NCBI GenBank assembly: GCA_039602395.1
Contig: JBCNJP010000006.1
Span: 53,471,502 to 53,535,501, forward strand
Direction of reading: 5' to 3'
DNA length: 64,000 nt
Origin: Deinandra increscens subsp. villosa
Lineage: Eukaryota > Streptophyta > Magnoliopsida > Asterales > Asteraceae
The notes beneath the pieces are model-generated. The model searched no databases and was not told the origin of the DNA. It saw only the letters and a list, made by a program, of their open reading frames with translations. This document shows positions 1 through 11,700 of the stretch, piece by piece (position 1 is the stretch's first letter; each line of letters starts with the position of its first letter). Both the position numbers and the translations under genes were made by a program.

Positions 1-3000
1 ATTGGATTGATGTGAAAAGTTTACTGTTGATCGGGATCACACTTCGATTACGTTTGGGAAGGTTTTGGATTTAATTAGTCAACATTATATGGCATCCTTT
101 GGCAATTTTGCGAGCTACTGAGTTGTGGCTTTCGGGTGCTTGATTGTGTCAGTTGTTGTTTTGGGGCAAAAGGTTTTACGTGAAATCTGTTTGTGAAATA
201 TCGTCTGTGCGAGCAATTCTGAGATGGCATTCGTTCGAATTGATATTCAAGTGCTCAAACCTGGTTCACATTATCATTATTTAAGATGCAATTGACATTG
301 GTGATAAAGATTTTAAAACAGAAAGTTTACTCGATAGTATGCTTGTAAGCTTCAGTGTCAGTGTTCTTTTTGGTGATCATTTGGAAGAAACGGTGTACGC
401 GGTGAGGGAAATCTAGCTCGGAATCTGGTTTCGATTCACACTGGGAAGATCCCAAGCTTGGTAACGTGTTCTTTTTATAAACAATTAACTGGTTTTGAAT
501 AAGAAAATGTTTGGTTATCAGTTTATTCTTTCAAGTTCATGAATACATAATCAACAATATGGATCATTGCTTCAATTTAAGTGAAGAAGTTTGGTATTAT
601 GAATCTGACGAAGAACACAAGGAAGGTGTGGGTTTTCGATGTTATTTTGTGTCCCAAGAGTTATCAATGTTCAAACTCGGATTTTCGCTGCAAAATCTGT
701 TAGAATTCATTATTGTGGTTTGATTGTCATTCGGAATTCCGGTTAGTACTTCAGTTATGAAATCAATTTTTCTGGATCTGCAAGTTGCCGTGTTCTTCGT
801 ACTTACACACGCTTAGTGTGTGTTTTAAGATTCGGTAGATGATTAGACGACTCGGCATGAAATGGATACATAGTCTCGGTCGGCTTCATGTTTCGATCTC
901 GTTAAGGATAAGTTTCACTTCGTTATCAAGTAAAGGCTATGAATTCTAAGTTGGTTTTGACTCTTTTGAGTCTATAATTTCAAGATAGCTCGGAAAGTTT
1001 TGACGATTTGGTATTTAGTTGATTGAGTTATTACGGAAAACGAAGGTATATTCTTGGCTGAAATTGTGTTGCCGATGTATTTTGGGCAGTTTTTATGGTT
1101 TGGGAAAATTACTTGGCGTCTAAGTTTAGAATGAACTTTTGTGGTGGAATTTGAGAGAAGTCATTCCATTTTGACTTCTATTTGTCAAAAGATTTTGAGG
1201 ATGGTTCGTGAGGATTGTAATTCATGCTACAGATTTAAGATAGTTGTTGTTCTTCTAACCCAATATTCTTTGTACATCTTACAAACTTGCAAATATAAGG
1301 ATTACGTGGCACAATGTCCATCAAACCCAAAGGAACAAAGAGACCCATTTTTCTTGACCTGAGTGGGTGAAATAGAAGCATCGGAGCAGTGGTGACGAGA
1401 AATGACGGTCGCGATTTCTTCTTGTCCTTGAAAAAGCATATCAAATTTAGAAGACTAGGATAATTCTGAAGGCTAGAAGACGTATATAAAAGGGAGTAAG
1501 CAGTATGTGTGGTGAAAGAAATTATATGGGAAACAGAAGGCATATGTTTGATTTAAAAAGGTTAAAGGTCTCTAAAGTTCAAAGGAAATTGGGATCTGAT
1601 GTTTTCAAAGGTTCAACGGATTCTTGGGGATCGGGCTTATACATTCACGGTTAAGTTTGATTGGTGATTTGCAAGTTTTGGTGGCATATGAAAATGCATT
1701 GCATATGGAAATTGTGAATGACAATTTGGACGCTTAAGAAGTCGTCGGATGTTATTTTATAACTGCATGATCTAGCTGTGTTCTCCAAAGGTACGATTTT
1801 AAATACACGTATGTTTATTTTTAAACTGTATGTTTATTTTTAGACTATATGCTCGATGTTTTGACGAAGGAATATGTGGATCGTCGTATATTCAAGTGGT
1901 GCGCTGAATATATGGATTTAAAAATTTTAAAATACGTTTCGCAATTTGACTATTAGTTTTTGTCTTTGTTCTTAAAAAACAAAGAAGGAAAAAGAAAAGT
2001 TTATCAATTTGAATAATAGTTTTTGTCTTTTTTCTTAAAGAAAAAAAAAAGAAAAAAAAAGAAAGGAAGAAAGTTTATCGGGAGAGGTGATTTTGGACAT
2101 TGAGTAGTCATTTACAAATGTGTAATACATATGTGGTGTGAATGCTTATATATTCTGACCCACTTGAGTCATATAATTGGGTGTATGGTTTGACTTTTAA
2201 CCATGACGGGGTTCAATGGAGGTCTCTATATTTATATTAATAATGGGAAATGTTATATATATGCAAGTGCTCGGTGGGTAGTGGAAATGTAAGGACTTTC
2301 GCATATGAAGGAAAATCTCTTTGCTTGCGATGAACGAAAAAAGGGACAGTGTATGTGATGCGTATGACATTCAACTTTATCATGGCATTATGTCGTTTGA
2401 TGGATGATTCAGTTCATGATGTGAATGGTTCGACCAATGCACATGGAAGAGTTCATAAATTTTGGTAACTGGCTATTCAAGAAATTGCAAGTGTAGTGGT
2501 GGTCGGATATGTATCTTGTGGCTCTTTACGTTACAAATGGTTATGGGTTTTGTTGTTTTTATCACATGGGGTTTTCGAATGATTTTAGACATTGAAAGTG
2601 CCATGTACAAATACATGACACGTGCAAGGTTTAGACGATTGCATATTGTAGTCAACCTGGATAAGATGGTTAATAAGGATTTGGATATGAGAAGATATTT
2701 TATAAGAAGGCGGATGGTACTAGCATGTGAAAATTTGTTCCAAGGAATCGTCAAGAGGATGTCCGGTCATTATACTTATATGGTTTCAGAAGTGTTTTGA
2801 ATATATAAAGATGTGTGCTTTAGCCTTTGGATGGGGTGGTGGTCATGCTTATTTATTTTGTCGGAAGAGAGCATCCCAGTCCCAAGTGTTGGGTTTGGTT
2901 GTGTTTGATAAAGATTTGGTGTTAGGATCTGGGATGCAGATGCAAATGAAGAAGAAGTTACATGGTGAACAATGGTTTGCAATGGAAATGTAAGTGGTTT

Positions 3001-6000
3001 CAAATGGGTTGTTTAGGTTCATAAAATAAAAGTGAGTGCTAAAGTGAAAGAAGAGGTGGGTGTCCTGTGTAAGTGGCTATTTCATGGGATTCAACTTTGT
3101 TATGGCCATGGAAGGTGATGAACTATTCAACTCATGGTACAAGTAATAGAAGGAAATGTGTAGATATTACATGTTTACAATAACGTGTGGATGTGAATCT
3201 TATGATTGGTTCAAGCAATTATTCGCTCGGTGAATAGGTGGTTTTCCAAATAATGGGAATATGCAAAGATAAAAGCATGGGTTAAAGCTTTGTCGAGTAT
3301 GGTATGAGTATGTATCCATATGTAATGGTTATGATGCGAATAAAGGGACACTACACATGCAAAAGGAAGTGCGAGTGGAAAGGATTGTCTACACGTGCGT
3401 ATGGTTCGAATACGGTTCTACAAGAGATTGTGTCGCTAATTACTTGCATTATAAGAGTGCTTTAGAGGGTTATCAGAAAAAGAAGACAATTTTCTTCATG
3501 GAAGAGTCAACTTGTGAAAGGGATTATCCTTACAAGGATAAATAAAAAAGCTATATTGGATCGGATGTGTCCTGACCATAGTTGTCATTGCATCAGCATC
3601 AGTTTTGCACTTGCGACGCAAACTATTAATTTTCCGAATGAGTTTGATTCAATATTTGACCCGTCAATCGATATGGTCGATATGGAAGCAATGGGAGTGT
3701 GAAAATTGTGAATTTTAGTTTTAGGAAGTGTGGAGGTGTTCATTGGCTGGTTTAGATTAAAAACAAGTCATGTGAAGAAAAAGTCTAAGGATGAAGATTA
3801 TGGGATTGTTTAATATTCGTGGGAAGTGTGAAGTATCACGGATGTGGCAGTGGATACTTATATATATATATAAGAGATTTATTTCATGGGATATGCAACT
3901 TTTATCTTTGAGATTTTGATTCAAGCTATGGGAAGATTCAAGGTAAAGAAACGACTATGGGGTTAGGTGTTAATGGCTAGGCTGGAAGTGGTGATTTTTG
4001 TGATAATTTTGGATGTGCTTTGATCTGATATTTTTGTGATAGTTCCGGATGGGCGCTGATCTGATGGTTTTTGGGGACAGTTTCGGATATGCGTTGATCT
4101 GGTGGTTTTTGGGGAATTTTCGGATGTGTATTGATCTGATGGATTTTTAGTTTCATAAGGTTATCAGCATAGGGTTCTTATGACGTCTCATTAAAGTATG
4201 AATTTGAGTATATAATTTTTGCAAGTACATTGGTGGAAGTATAGTTAAGAATATGGGGGTTTTCGATAGTTTGTAGTTATAATTGTTTTATAAGCAGCCG
4301 GTGAATGGGCATGTAAAGGACAAGTTAAGGGAAATTTTGTGAATAAGGAAGATGGCATAGTCGTGGAAATGAGTTGGATATGGATGTGCTAAAAAAAAAT
4401 TACAAGATGGTTAATGGAAAATGCTAGTTTATACAAAGATGAATCTTTAAGAATGTTCTTTTGGGGGAAGACCGGAAAATTTCATGATTATAAGGATATG
4501 TGGTCTTTTAATTCCAAAGCAAGTATGGTAAAGGAGGAAGTTCAAAAGTGTGCATTTGCGTTTGTGGTGGTCTTGGAAGTGCAGTAAAGGATATGAAAGT
4601 TTTTGATGGTATAAGAAGAAAATACAAGTTCCTAGTAGTTTCTAGAATCATTTTATGTTTCAATGGTATGGGTGATATGGAAAATTTGGGTGGTATTTGG
4701 AAACTTATATGGAAGTTGATAAAGTTATGATGATAAAATAAAGAGTTGGTTATGGTATTGATTCACGCGTATGAGGACATAAAGTGGGTGTGCTGATATT
4801 ATCTGAAGAGCTAAGTGGATGTGGTGATTTATGGTCTTTCTAAGCTGGTGTTTCGATGATGATTCTAAGGCGGATAAATTAGCAATTGCATGGGCAGTTT
4901 CTTTTTAGGCAGTTCTGATGGTTAGTCAAAGTGTGCAGTTCCTTTAGCATGTGGCGCGTTCAGAATGTTTTCAAGGGATTGTCCATAATATATTGGTATG
5001 TTCTATTGAAAAATAACCGTGGAATTATGACACATGTGATTTCGTGTTTTGGCACAAGCAGATGCTTTTGGTTCATGTTAAGTTGGGCTTTCTCAAGAGT
5101 GTGTGGCAAGATGGTGTGGATGGGGGAAAGCTAAAGTGAATTGGAAATGTCGAAGTCTTGCGATATATACAAAGGTTGGTAAAGTAAATAGGAAATGTTA
5201 TACGTGTTGTTTAAATGAAATCAGGCTAAGGCGCTTCAGGTTTGGGATAAATTACACTTGCGATAATGGCATATGCAAAGAAATAAACATGAAGAAGCTT
5301 ATACTTTGATTGGAGGGACTGATGAACATGTTGGTCCTCATATATGGAGTGTTATTCACTTACGAATGAAATACATTTGCGAAGTTTGCATATGTAGAGG
5401 GATCTAATGCTCTCAGGTATGTTTTTAAATTCATAAAAATGTGCTTCAAATATTCGATTAAGTCTATTTTGAAAGACAATGTCAGAGTTGCATAAGATAA
5501 TTTCACTCAAACACATGCCTGATCAACATAGTGTTGAGTTAAATTAGTATTGTAATCACACTCTAAATTAAGTCGTATAGACTATATTCTTTTTCCTTGA
5601 TATGTTCGGGAAAATGGTAAGGCACATGGACGCATGTGTCGCCAGTTTAAAAAAAAAAAAGATATACGTATATGAAAAAATTGGTCCAATGGATCATGAA
5701 AATGGCTGGCCACCATACATCTTCTCAAAGATGTGGTCATATGAGACCAAATAAATTGATCAATTGTTATGCATCCTTACGGATGCGACCTATGGGGTCA
5801 CAAGAGGTAGCTACGCGCTATCCAAATTCCCGGAAGTCATACGTGAACATTGATAAAGAAGCTAAGAGCTATCTTAATTCTGGATGGGTCTAAGTGACCG
5901 ATTAAATGACTATGTGTCATTCGATAAGAAGTGTTTAAAAAAAAAAAAAAAGATACATGTGAATGTGTTCGTAGAAAATGGTAGTATTTTCAAGCAAAAG

Positions 6001-7003
6001 ATTAAACTGCACTTATGAAGAGAAAGCAATTGTTTAGGTTGCAAGCAGTTAGACACGTGTACCGTGAGTTGGAAAGAATGATTTCTTTTCTTTAAAAATA
6101 TTAGATAATTGAAGGATTTTCTTCTTCTTGGGTAAGCACTTGCTCTTTTCCTGTAAAGAAGTTCATGAAGGGTTATCCAATTAATTTGGAAAAGTGGATG
6201 TGCTATGGAACTACATTGTGGCATAAGAGTATGTAAAATTGAACATAATCCTGCTCTCACTTCATCAAAGGGTTTTGCAAGTGTTTTTCGTTTTCTAAAA
6301 AAAGCAAAGAAATGTGCAGGTTGCAAACGCTAAAGGGGGTATTTAATGGATAGCTGAATGTTTGTTATATTCTCCTTACAAGATTTCACATCATTGCTTA
6401 GGGTTTTCATATTGCAAGACTCTGAGTCTTCTTTGGAATAATAAGATGCTTATACTTTCTTCAATGTTCCCTAAGACCCAAATGTTATCATTTCCGAATC
6501 TCTTGGTGGCTTGAATGTGGGTTAGGAGTCTAGCATGATGCAGTTGACACCACATCGCACTAGACTGGGGACTTGATGAGATTCGATCGACAGCTTGCAT
6601 GTGTTAAATAAAAGTGGATGTGTAATAGGGTATGCAGTTGCGAGCAGTAGGTAGAAATGTTGAGGTTGGTATTAAGACAGAGTTTCGCATGTGTATCAGG
6701 TATGATTTATTATAGTCCATTAGCTTTAACAAATGTTTTCGCCAATGGACTAGGGGACTAGACGAGGTAAGGTTTTTAACCGGTATGATTAATATTAGTT
6801 ATAGTGATGTTAAATACTTTGGCTATAACTATATATTTTGTTTAAAGTTGAATGTGTTTTAGTGATGTGTGACCAAAACTTGAAGTTGGACTTATACATG
6901 TATACGGAACAACAAATGCAAACCACATGCAGATGTCGGATGTGTAACTTTGAATCTCTAAGTCTATTAACTTCATTTTTTCACTTAATAGACTTGGGGG
7001 ACT
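1..7003. other. Non-coding, decayed retroelement-like region
   Basis: No convincing gene lies here. Open frames are all under about 80 codons, have no recognisable domain, and every frame is full of stops. The plus strand is G/T-rich and C-poor, as expected for long-methylated, deaminated transposon DNA. Visible structure is limited to an imperfect tandem duplication near 1942-2078 (an AGTTTTTGTCTTT block followed by an A/G-rich run), a 37-bp repeat at 3994-4142, and the hairpin modules at 6527-7062. The region leads into an LTR-like unit, so it is probably the internal or 3' non-coding part of a large retroelement. That is inference: no reverse transcriptase or integrase motif was seen. Confidence 0.4.
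3994..4142 (+). repeat. 37-bp imperfect tandem repeat, four copies
   Basis: Four head-to-tail units of about 36-37 bp share the pattern ATTTTTGTGATAGTT, then CGGATGTG, then GCTGATCTGATGG, with roughly 75-85% identity between units. Periodicity was read by eye. No reading frame is conserved across the units. Confidence 0.7.
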
Positions 7004-7062
7004 TGATGAAGTAAAAGGGTTTTTGGATGTGTTTACACATCCGACCCGGTCTCATCAAGTCC
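6527..7062 (+). other. Three hairpin plus G-tract modules and a fourth large hairpin
   Basis: Three times a short inverted repeat is followed at once by GGGG(G)ACTTGATGAG or a close variant. Module 1: AGTCTAG 6527-6533 pairs with CTAGACT 6560-6566. Module 2: TAGTCCATT 6713-6721 pairs with AATGGACTA 6744-6752, with tail GGGGACTAGACGAG. Module 3: AAGTCTATTAA 6960-6970 pairs with TTAATAGACTT 6985-6995. The tail of module 3 starts a larger hairpin in which GGACTTGATGA 6999-7009 pairs with TCATCAAGTCC 7052-7062 and, inside it, GGATGTG 7025-7031 pairs with CACATCC 7036-7042. The G-tract followed by TTGATG resembles a polypurine tract next to an LTR start. Confidence 0.6.
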
Positions 7063-7489
7063 TCTCTTGCAAACTGATGTGTTATACCGAGCTTGACAGG
7101 ATGACGACAATATGATTATGAGGACAGGTGCTAGAGACGGATGTGCATGTGCTGGACAGGTGCGAGGACGGATGTGCATGTGCAGGACAGGTGCGAGGAC
7201 GGATGTGCATGTGCTGCCGGAACATGTTGAATGCTCTATAAATAGCTGGGATCAAGGCTGGAGAAAGGATCTTTGGAATATTTTACTTTACACCTTTAAC
7301 TATGTGTACTACACTTTCGTCTGTAACAACACTTGCATCAATAAAATCATTAGTTTCATCCTATCTCTCAAGATCTCTCTTATTCTCCTCTATTATGATA
7401 ATCCAAATCCTCTCTACCTTGTTCTTTGGGGGATAATTTGATTTTTCAGTTCGAAATCATTATTTTCACCATGTTATAATCTCTTCTCA
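7004..7489 (+). mobile_element. Probable LTR (U3-R-U5) of an unidentified retroelement
   Basis: The segment has LTR-like order: a purine-rich GGGGGAC just upstream, a TG start (TGATGAAG), a U3-like part with 31-bp tandem repeats, a TATA box (CTATAAATAG, 7235-7244), a poly(A) signal (AATAAA, 7340-7345) about 100 bp further on, then a pyrimidine-rich stretch. The proposed end CTTCTCA is the imperfect inverse of the start. No target-site duplication or second LTR was found in the window, so the right boundary is tentative and it may instead be part of a larger non-autonomous element. Confidence 0.4.
7136..7217 (+). repeat. 31-bp tandem repeat upstream of a TATA box
   Basis: Two full units and one partial unit of a 31-bp sequence starting GACGGATGTGCATGTGC, with GGACAGGTGCGAG as the second half; a degenerate partial unit precedes them. 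The array ends about 18 bp before the TATA box at 7235, the usual place for repeated U3 enhancers. Confidence 0.75.
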
Positions 7490-7756
7490 GTGTCATTTAC
7501 TTTAGCTTTAGTGGCAACACCCTTTAATAGATGGGGACTAAGAATTATATTGTTTAGTATATGAGGACTAAGAATTATATAATTTAGTAGTATGTAAATA
7601 TGTTCGTGGGCTTACCTTTCTATCAATAAGCAAGTAATATGGGTCCTTTGTTTCTTTGTCATTATTGGAGTTGTAATCAGAAACCATATTAATTAGATAC
7701 CTTGGCTCTCATGAGATAAAAAGTTAAAAAAAAAAAAAAAAAAAAGAGACTACCTT

Positions 7757-8990
7757 AACTCCTTAAGACTCTTATCAGAATCTTCAAGGTCATTCAGTTT
7801 GTCAGCTTCAATATAATCCATATGAACCTTGGCAGTTTGTCAGAGCAATACCTAAACAAATCAAGAGCAAAATAAATTGGAGAACTACAGAAACAATTCT
7901 AAAAGTGTACAAAATTACATATTTAAACTGCTTATTCAGATGACTATGGGTACATTAGGCAGGTTTGTGGAAACTTAAGTTCTTTATATTGGAAGCTACA
8001 ATATAGAAAGAACAATAAATCCTCGTGTATATAAGGAACCAAAATGGTTTATAAAGAACTTTAATCAATTAAGAACTTAAGATTCTCATTATATGCATCC
8101 AATATATACAGATAGATTCTCATTATATGAACTACTTGGCATTTAGATTCATACATACAGATAGAGATATATATAGATTCATACACACAAACACACATAT
8201 ATAAACAAATGTAACTGGAAGACAGAGGAAAATACACACCTTGGCTTTATCGGCAATGTTAAGATCACCGGTATATATCTATTCGGAAAAGCATTGTGGG
8301 GGTATCCAAATGCACATGCAAGTTTCAAAAATTGGGTCCTTTTGAATCATCAATGATATTTCTGCTCAGTTAATCTAATTTGTAATTGGTAATTTCATTG
8401 TATCCTATATTTTATTTGACTTCGTTTTATCCATGATTGTGTATTTGCCCATTTCAACAATTCTTGAAAATCAAATCCAAAGCAGAAAATAAAGACATCA
8501 AAGAAGCAATTAGTAAACTAAAATTTGAAGATGTGTGTCCATTAGAAAGTAGATCAATTCAACTTATTTTAACTTCTCGTCAAATCAGTTGATATAGCTT
8601 GAGTTTCCCCTCTAAACCAAAATCAAACTTAGATCCACAATATCGATATCTATAAAAAGTTAAAAAGAAAATTTACCTGAATTAAAGGCGAGTAAGGATA
8701 CAGTGATGATGATTGATGAAGTTAAAGAGTAGAACACGATGAAGAGGAGACGACGATGTTGAGAATGATTCGGCTGATTGAAAACCTAGATCACAAAATT
8801 GGTTTTGAAATCTGATTAGATGAACATTTGTTTGTGCGATCTTCAAGAATATATAAATTACCTGGAATCAATCTTAGTGGAATAATGAAACCAAGGCCGC
8901 GATAGCGATTGAATGGTTCAGATCAACCGAGGAGACGAACGGAGAAGGAGAATCGCCAGGGAGAGATCGATCTTGTTTCAAGGGATGAAT
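7757..8990 (-). pseudogene. Exon-like host-gene fragment, unidentified
   Basis: On the minus strand the stretch from about 8990 down has features of a plant gene 5' region: an AACCCTAATTC leader, pyrimidine-rich UTR, then exon-like blocks. One block near 8238-8280 ends in ...GATAAAGCCAAG followed by GTGTGTAT, a plausible donor. A second near 7757-7850 follows a TTTGTTTAG acceptor and encodes an acidic peptide (MDYIEADKLNDLEDSDKSL) ending at AAG followed by GTAGTC. The phases do not join into one clear frame and the second block has an upstream in-frame stop. It may be a gene fragment captured by a Helitron whose 5' tip seems to lie at 9536. The parent gene is not recognised. Confidence 0.35.
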
Positions 8991-9060
8991 TAGGGTTTTC
9001 TTTATCCGTGTTTAATATTGTGGGTCGGGTTTAACCAAAGATCCGTGTAGCTTTAAGACG

Positions 9061-9536
9061 GGATCCGAAAAAAATAAGAGGGGGTCATTTAGGCGGGAAA
9101 ATGATGCTCAGGAGGACTGTGGTGATGCCACCTCAGCATTCATCTTTTCTTTTATATAGTACTAGGTTAGTAACCCGTGTATTACACGGGCTGAATAGAG
9201 ATTAATAATATTTGATAAATACAAAAAAAAAGATAATGATCAAGAAATTTGAAAATTATGATGGAAAGAAATTTATTATGTTTGACAAATTGTTGATTAC
9301 CTTCCACAAAAAGACTAAAATTATTGAATAATTAATCAAATCTAAATTAATTTTATCAAAATTTTAAAATAAAATTGTAGTTTTGATAAAATTGGTAACT
9401 AATCTTAATTGATGATTGACTAAATTGGTAATTGATTGTGAGCTTGACATGTGGCAGTGGTGACGTGGACCCTTTATAAATGAGACATGTGGCAAAAATT
9501 TAGTGCTTTATTAGGATTAAGATATATAGATATAGA
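9061..9536 (-). mobile_element. Possible 5' terminus of a second Helitron, split by copy 1
   Basis: If the 369-bp Helitron is removed, the flanks join to TCTATATACTATATAAAAG on the minus strand, next to host A. This strongly resembles the 5' ends of plant Helitrons as I remember them. The element would run leftward, past 9061, and could include the exon-like gene fragment at 7757-8990. Its 3' hairpin and CTRR end were not found in the window, so size and content are unknown. Confidence 0.4.
9162..9530 (-). mobile_element. Short non-autonomous Helitron, copy 1
   Basis: Read on the minus strand it starts with TC (TCTATATATCTTAATCC) and ends with CTAG. The end is preceded by a perfect terminal hairpin (CCCGTGT, AAT loop, ACACGGG) eight bases upstream, and the element sits between A and T. 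These are the Helitron hallmarks. A second copy of the same family lies at 62585-62923 in the same orientation. No protein is encoded, so it must depend on a Rep/helicase supplied elsewhere. It appears nested in the 5' end of another Helitron. Confidence 0.75.
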
Positions 9537-10044
9537 TATTACAAACTCAACAAGAATTTACATATCCATCCACTTTATTAAAGAAGAAAAGAAAAAAGAA
9601 AACATAACCACCCACTTCATAACAACCAGTCTTGAAACTCTACTCATGTATCCACCTTGAAGCTGAAAGGTCCAACAATCTGCACAAAGTCAAAATCATC
9701 ATTCAAAACTAATCTGAGTGTTCACATAAAAACTGCAAAAAATTTATAAAAAAGTGTTGTTTTTCTTAGCATTGTAAACTGTGCAAAATCAGTAAAATTG
9801 TAAAGGTTTAAGAACATCAAGAGCTATGTGAATCTTGTCATCACCACAAGCATGCAACAAAAAGAATGACCCATTTGGGGCATTCTGAGTAAAATGGACT
9901 ACTAAAATATAAACTCTGCAGCCTATGAACATTTTAATCAATTTAATCACAATCCTACAGTGAATAAAGGTGAAGAGATCTCAAATCGCACTTACATGGC
10001 CCATATTCAGATCGGATCACTCATGCGTTTAGGATCGATGATTT

Positions 10045-10400
10045 GGCATGCACTTGGCATGCTTTTGGCATACTTTTCTAGGCCATGTGAACTTTGATGC
10101 CATCAAACTAATGATGATGAAGGAATTAGTCCATGGTCTTCCACGCAAATCACCCTTGGCAAAAGTTTGAAGCGTGTTTAGCTGGTAAGCATGCCTGAAA
10201 AACTAATCCTAATCAAACAGAATATCAAGCCTCTAAGCCATTAGAACAAGTATATGTAGACTTGTGTGGACCAATTACACCCGCCTCTCAAGCAGGGAAC
10301 ATGTTTGTGTTTTTTATTGTTGATGATTTCGGCCGTTACAAGTTGGTATATATGCCGAAAACCAAGAATGAAGCACTTGTCTATTTCAAAAATACATAAA
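10045..10400 (+). pseudogene. Decayed Copia pre-integrase/integrase fragment
   Basis: Translation shows the Copia GAG-pre-integrase zinc region (a HVNFDAIKLM-like start) with stops and a frame change, then the integrase core: LEQVYVDLCGPITPASQAG, VDDF and R residues, and KTKNEALVYFK. The two visible acidic positions (D of DLCGP, DD of VDDF) fit the start of the DDE domain; the second D and the E are missing because the fragment ends. It is cut at 10414 by the solo LTR insertion. The same fragment, uninterrupted, is in the right arm at 54412-54900 on the opposite strand. Confidence 0.8.
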
Positions 10401-11275
10401 TGCCCGGTCGGGTGTGTTGGGTTTTACAGTGGGTATCCGGGTTACCCATTTTAATTATTTCCGACTAAATATATGGGTTAATTAATCAGAATTAATTACG
10501 CAACGGAAAATGTTTTACAACGCGGATTTTAGTAAAACCTTAGACAGGATCTGATCACCATTTACGCATAAATACAGAAAATTAAATAAATTAGTTTAAA
10601 CATCTAAAAAATTTAGATATACCTTAGCGGAGTCCGAACAACCGTTTGAGACACCGGGGTTCGACGAACTGGCGCTAGGGTCAACGGTAATACCCGACTC
10701 GAACCGGTGAGTCAAGTCTTCAACCTACTGTGAAGATGGGGCCTTAGGCACCACGGGCGCGTTCATCTCATGAACCGGCGGTGGTGGCGGTAACAAAACC
10801 ATGCTATGCATCATAGCATCCCAAATCGAATGGTTCCGCCGTGCTTGACAACGAAACCGTTGTAGAAACGATTTCGTTCATCGCTCGTGGAGGCGGTGGA
10901 GGGAGTGGCGTAACGGCGACGACATACAATGGCGCCGGCCACTTAGGGTTTTCACCCCGTTCAACGGTGACGGCATGCGAGGGCTCGAACATCTTCCTTG
11001 GTAGCGCATGTAGAGCGAGAACCCCCTCGCGGTGGTCCTCGCCGAATATGTCAACGGCGACGACGGCGACAGAGACGGCGGCTCTCTCCTCCGCGACGGC
11101 GCTTCTAGCGGTGGCGGTAGTGGTTTCCAATTTCAACGCAACAGCGATCAACCTAGGATCCCTTTTCATCAGCGTGGCGGCGGCAAGCGACGAAAAGGTG
11201 GTGATGGTTGGCGTCGAACGAGAGAGAGAGAGGGAGAGGGGGGACGACGTCGAGAGAGAGAGGGAAGGAGGAGGG

Positions 11276-11668
11276 TGTAGGTCCGATGATTACCAAACAA
11301 CACGATATCTTAGCTAATACGAGTGCGGAATCCTCGTACAAGCTAGATTCAAGAAACAAGTAGAAGAAGAGATAAGATCTAAAGATGAAGATCGAATCTT
11401 GAATGAAGAAACTCTACTTGGAAGCAATACAATCTGATCGTGAACACAAGAAGCTTTGAAGAAATCGTAAACTTGTATTTAGAATGCTTAAGCATATCGA
11501 TTACAATGAGGTGGTATTTATACCACCTCATGCCAAAATCGTAAACCTAGTGAAGCCCACATGGCCCAATCATAAACACTAACTAGTCCACTAGATAACT
11601 ACTAAACAAGCCCAAAACAATTAACAAAAGCCCACTAATGTTCATGCCTTACAAATAATAGCCCTACA
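11276..11668 (-). repeat. 3' LTR of the Copia element
   Basis: On the minus strand it starts TGTAGGGCTATTATTTG and ends CGGACCTACA. The TATA box TATAAATA lies in the middle of a 22-bp near-palindrome (arms GAGGTGG and CCACCTC, 11508-11529). TCGTAAAC motifs recur here and in the internal non-coding parts. Confidence 0.93.
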
Positions 11669-11700
11669 ATCTTCCCCTAGGCATGAACCATTAGTCCACT

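Noticed and set aside
5672..5893. 73-codon plus ORF, possibly a gene fragment
   Set aside because: No recognised motif, no neighbouring exon signals, and it lies in a region of similar random short ORFs.
10804..11317. Overlapping ORFs of 121-158 codons rich in Ala/Gly/Thr
   Set aside because: They lie inside the GC-rich left half of a solo LTR, overlap on both strands and have no domain. The GC content alone explains the open frames.
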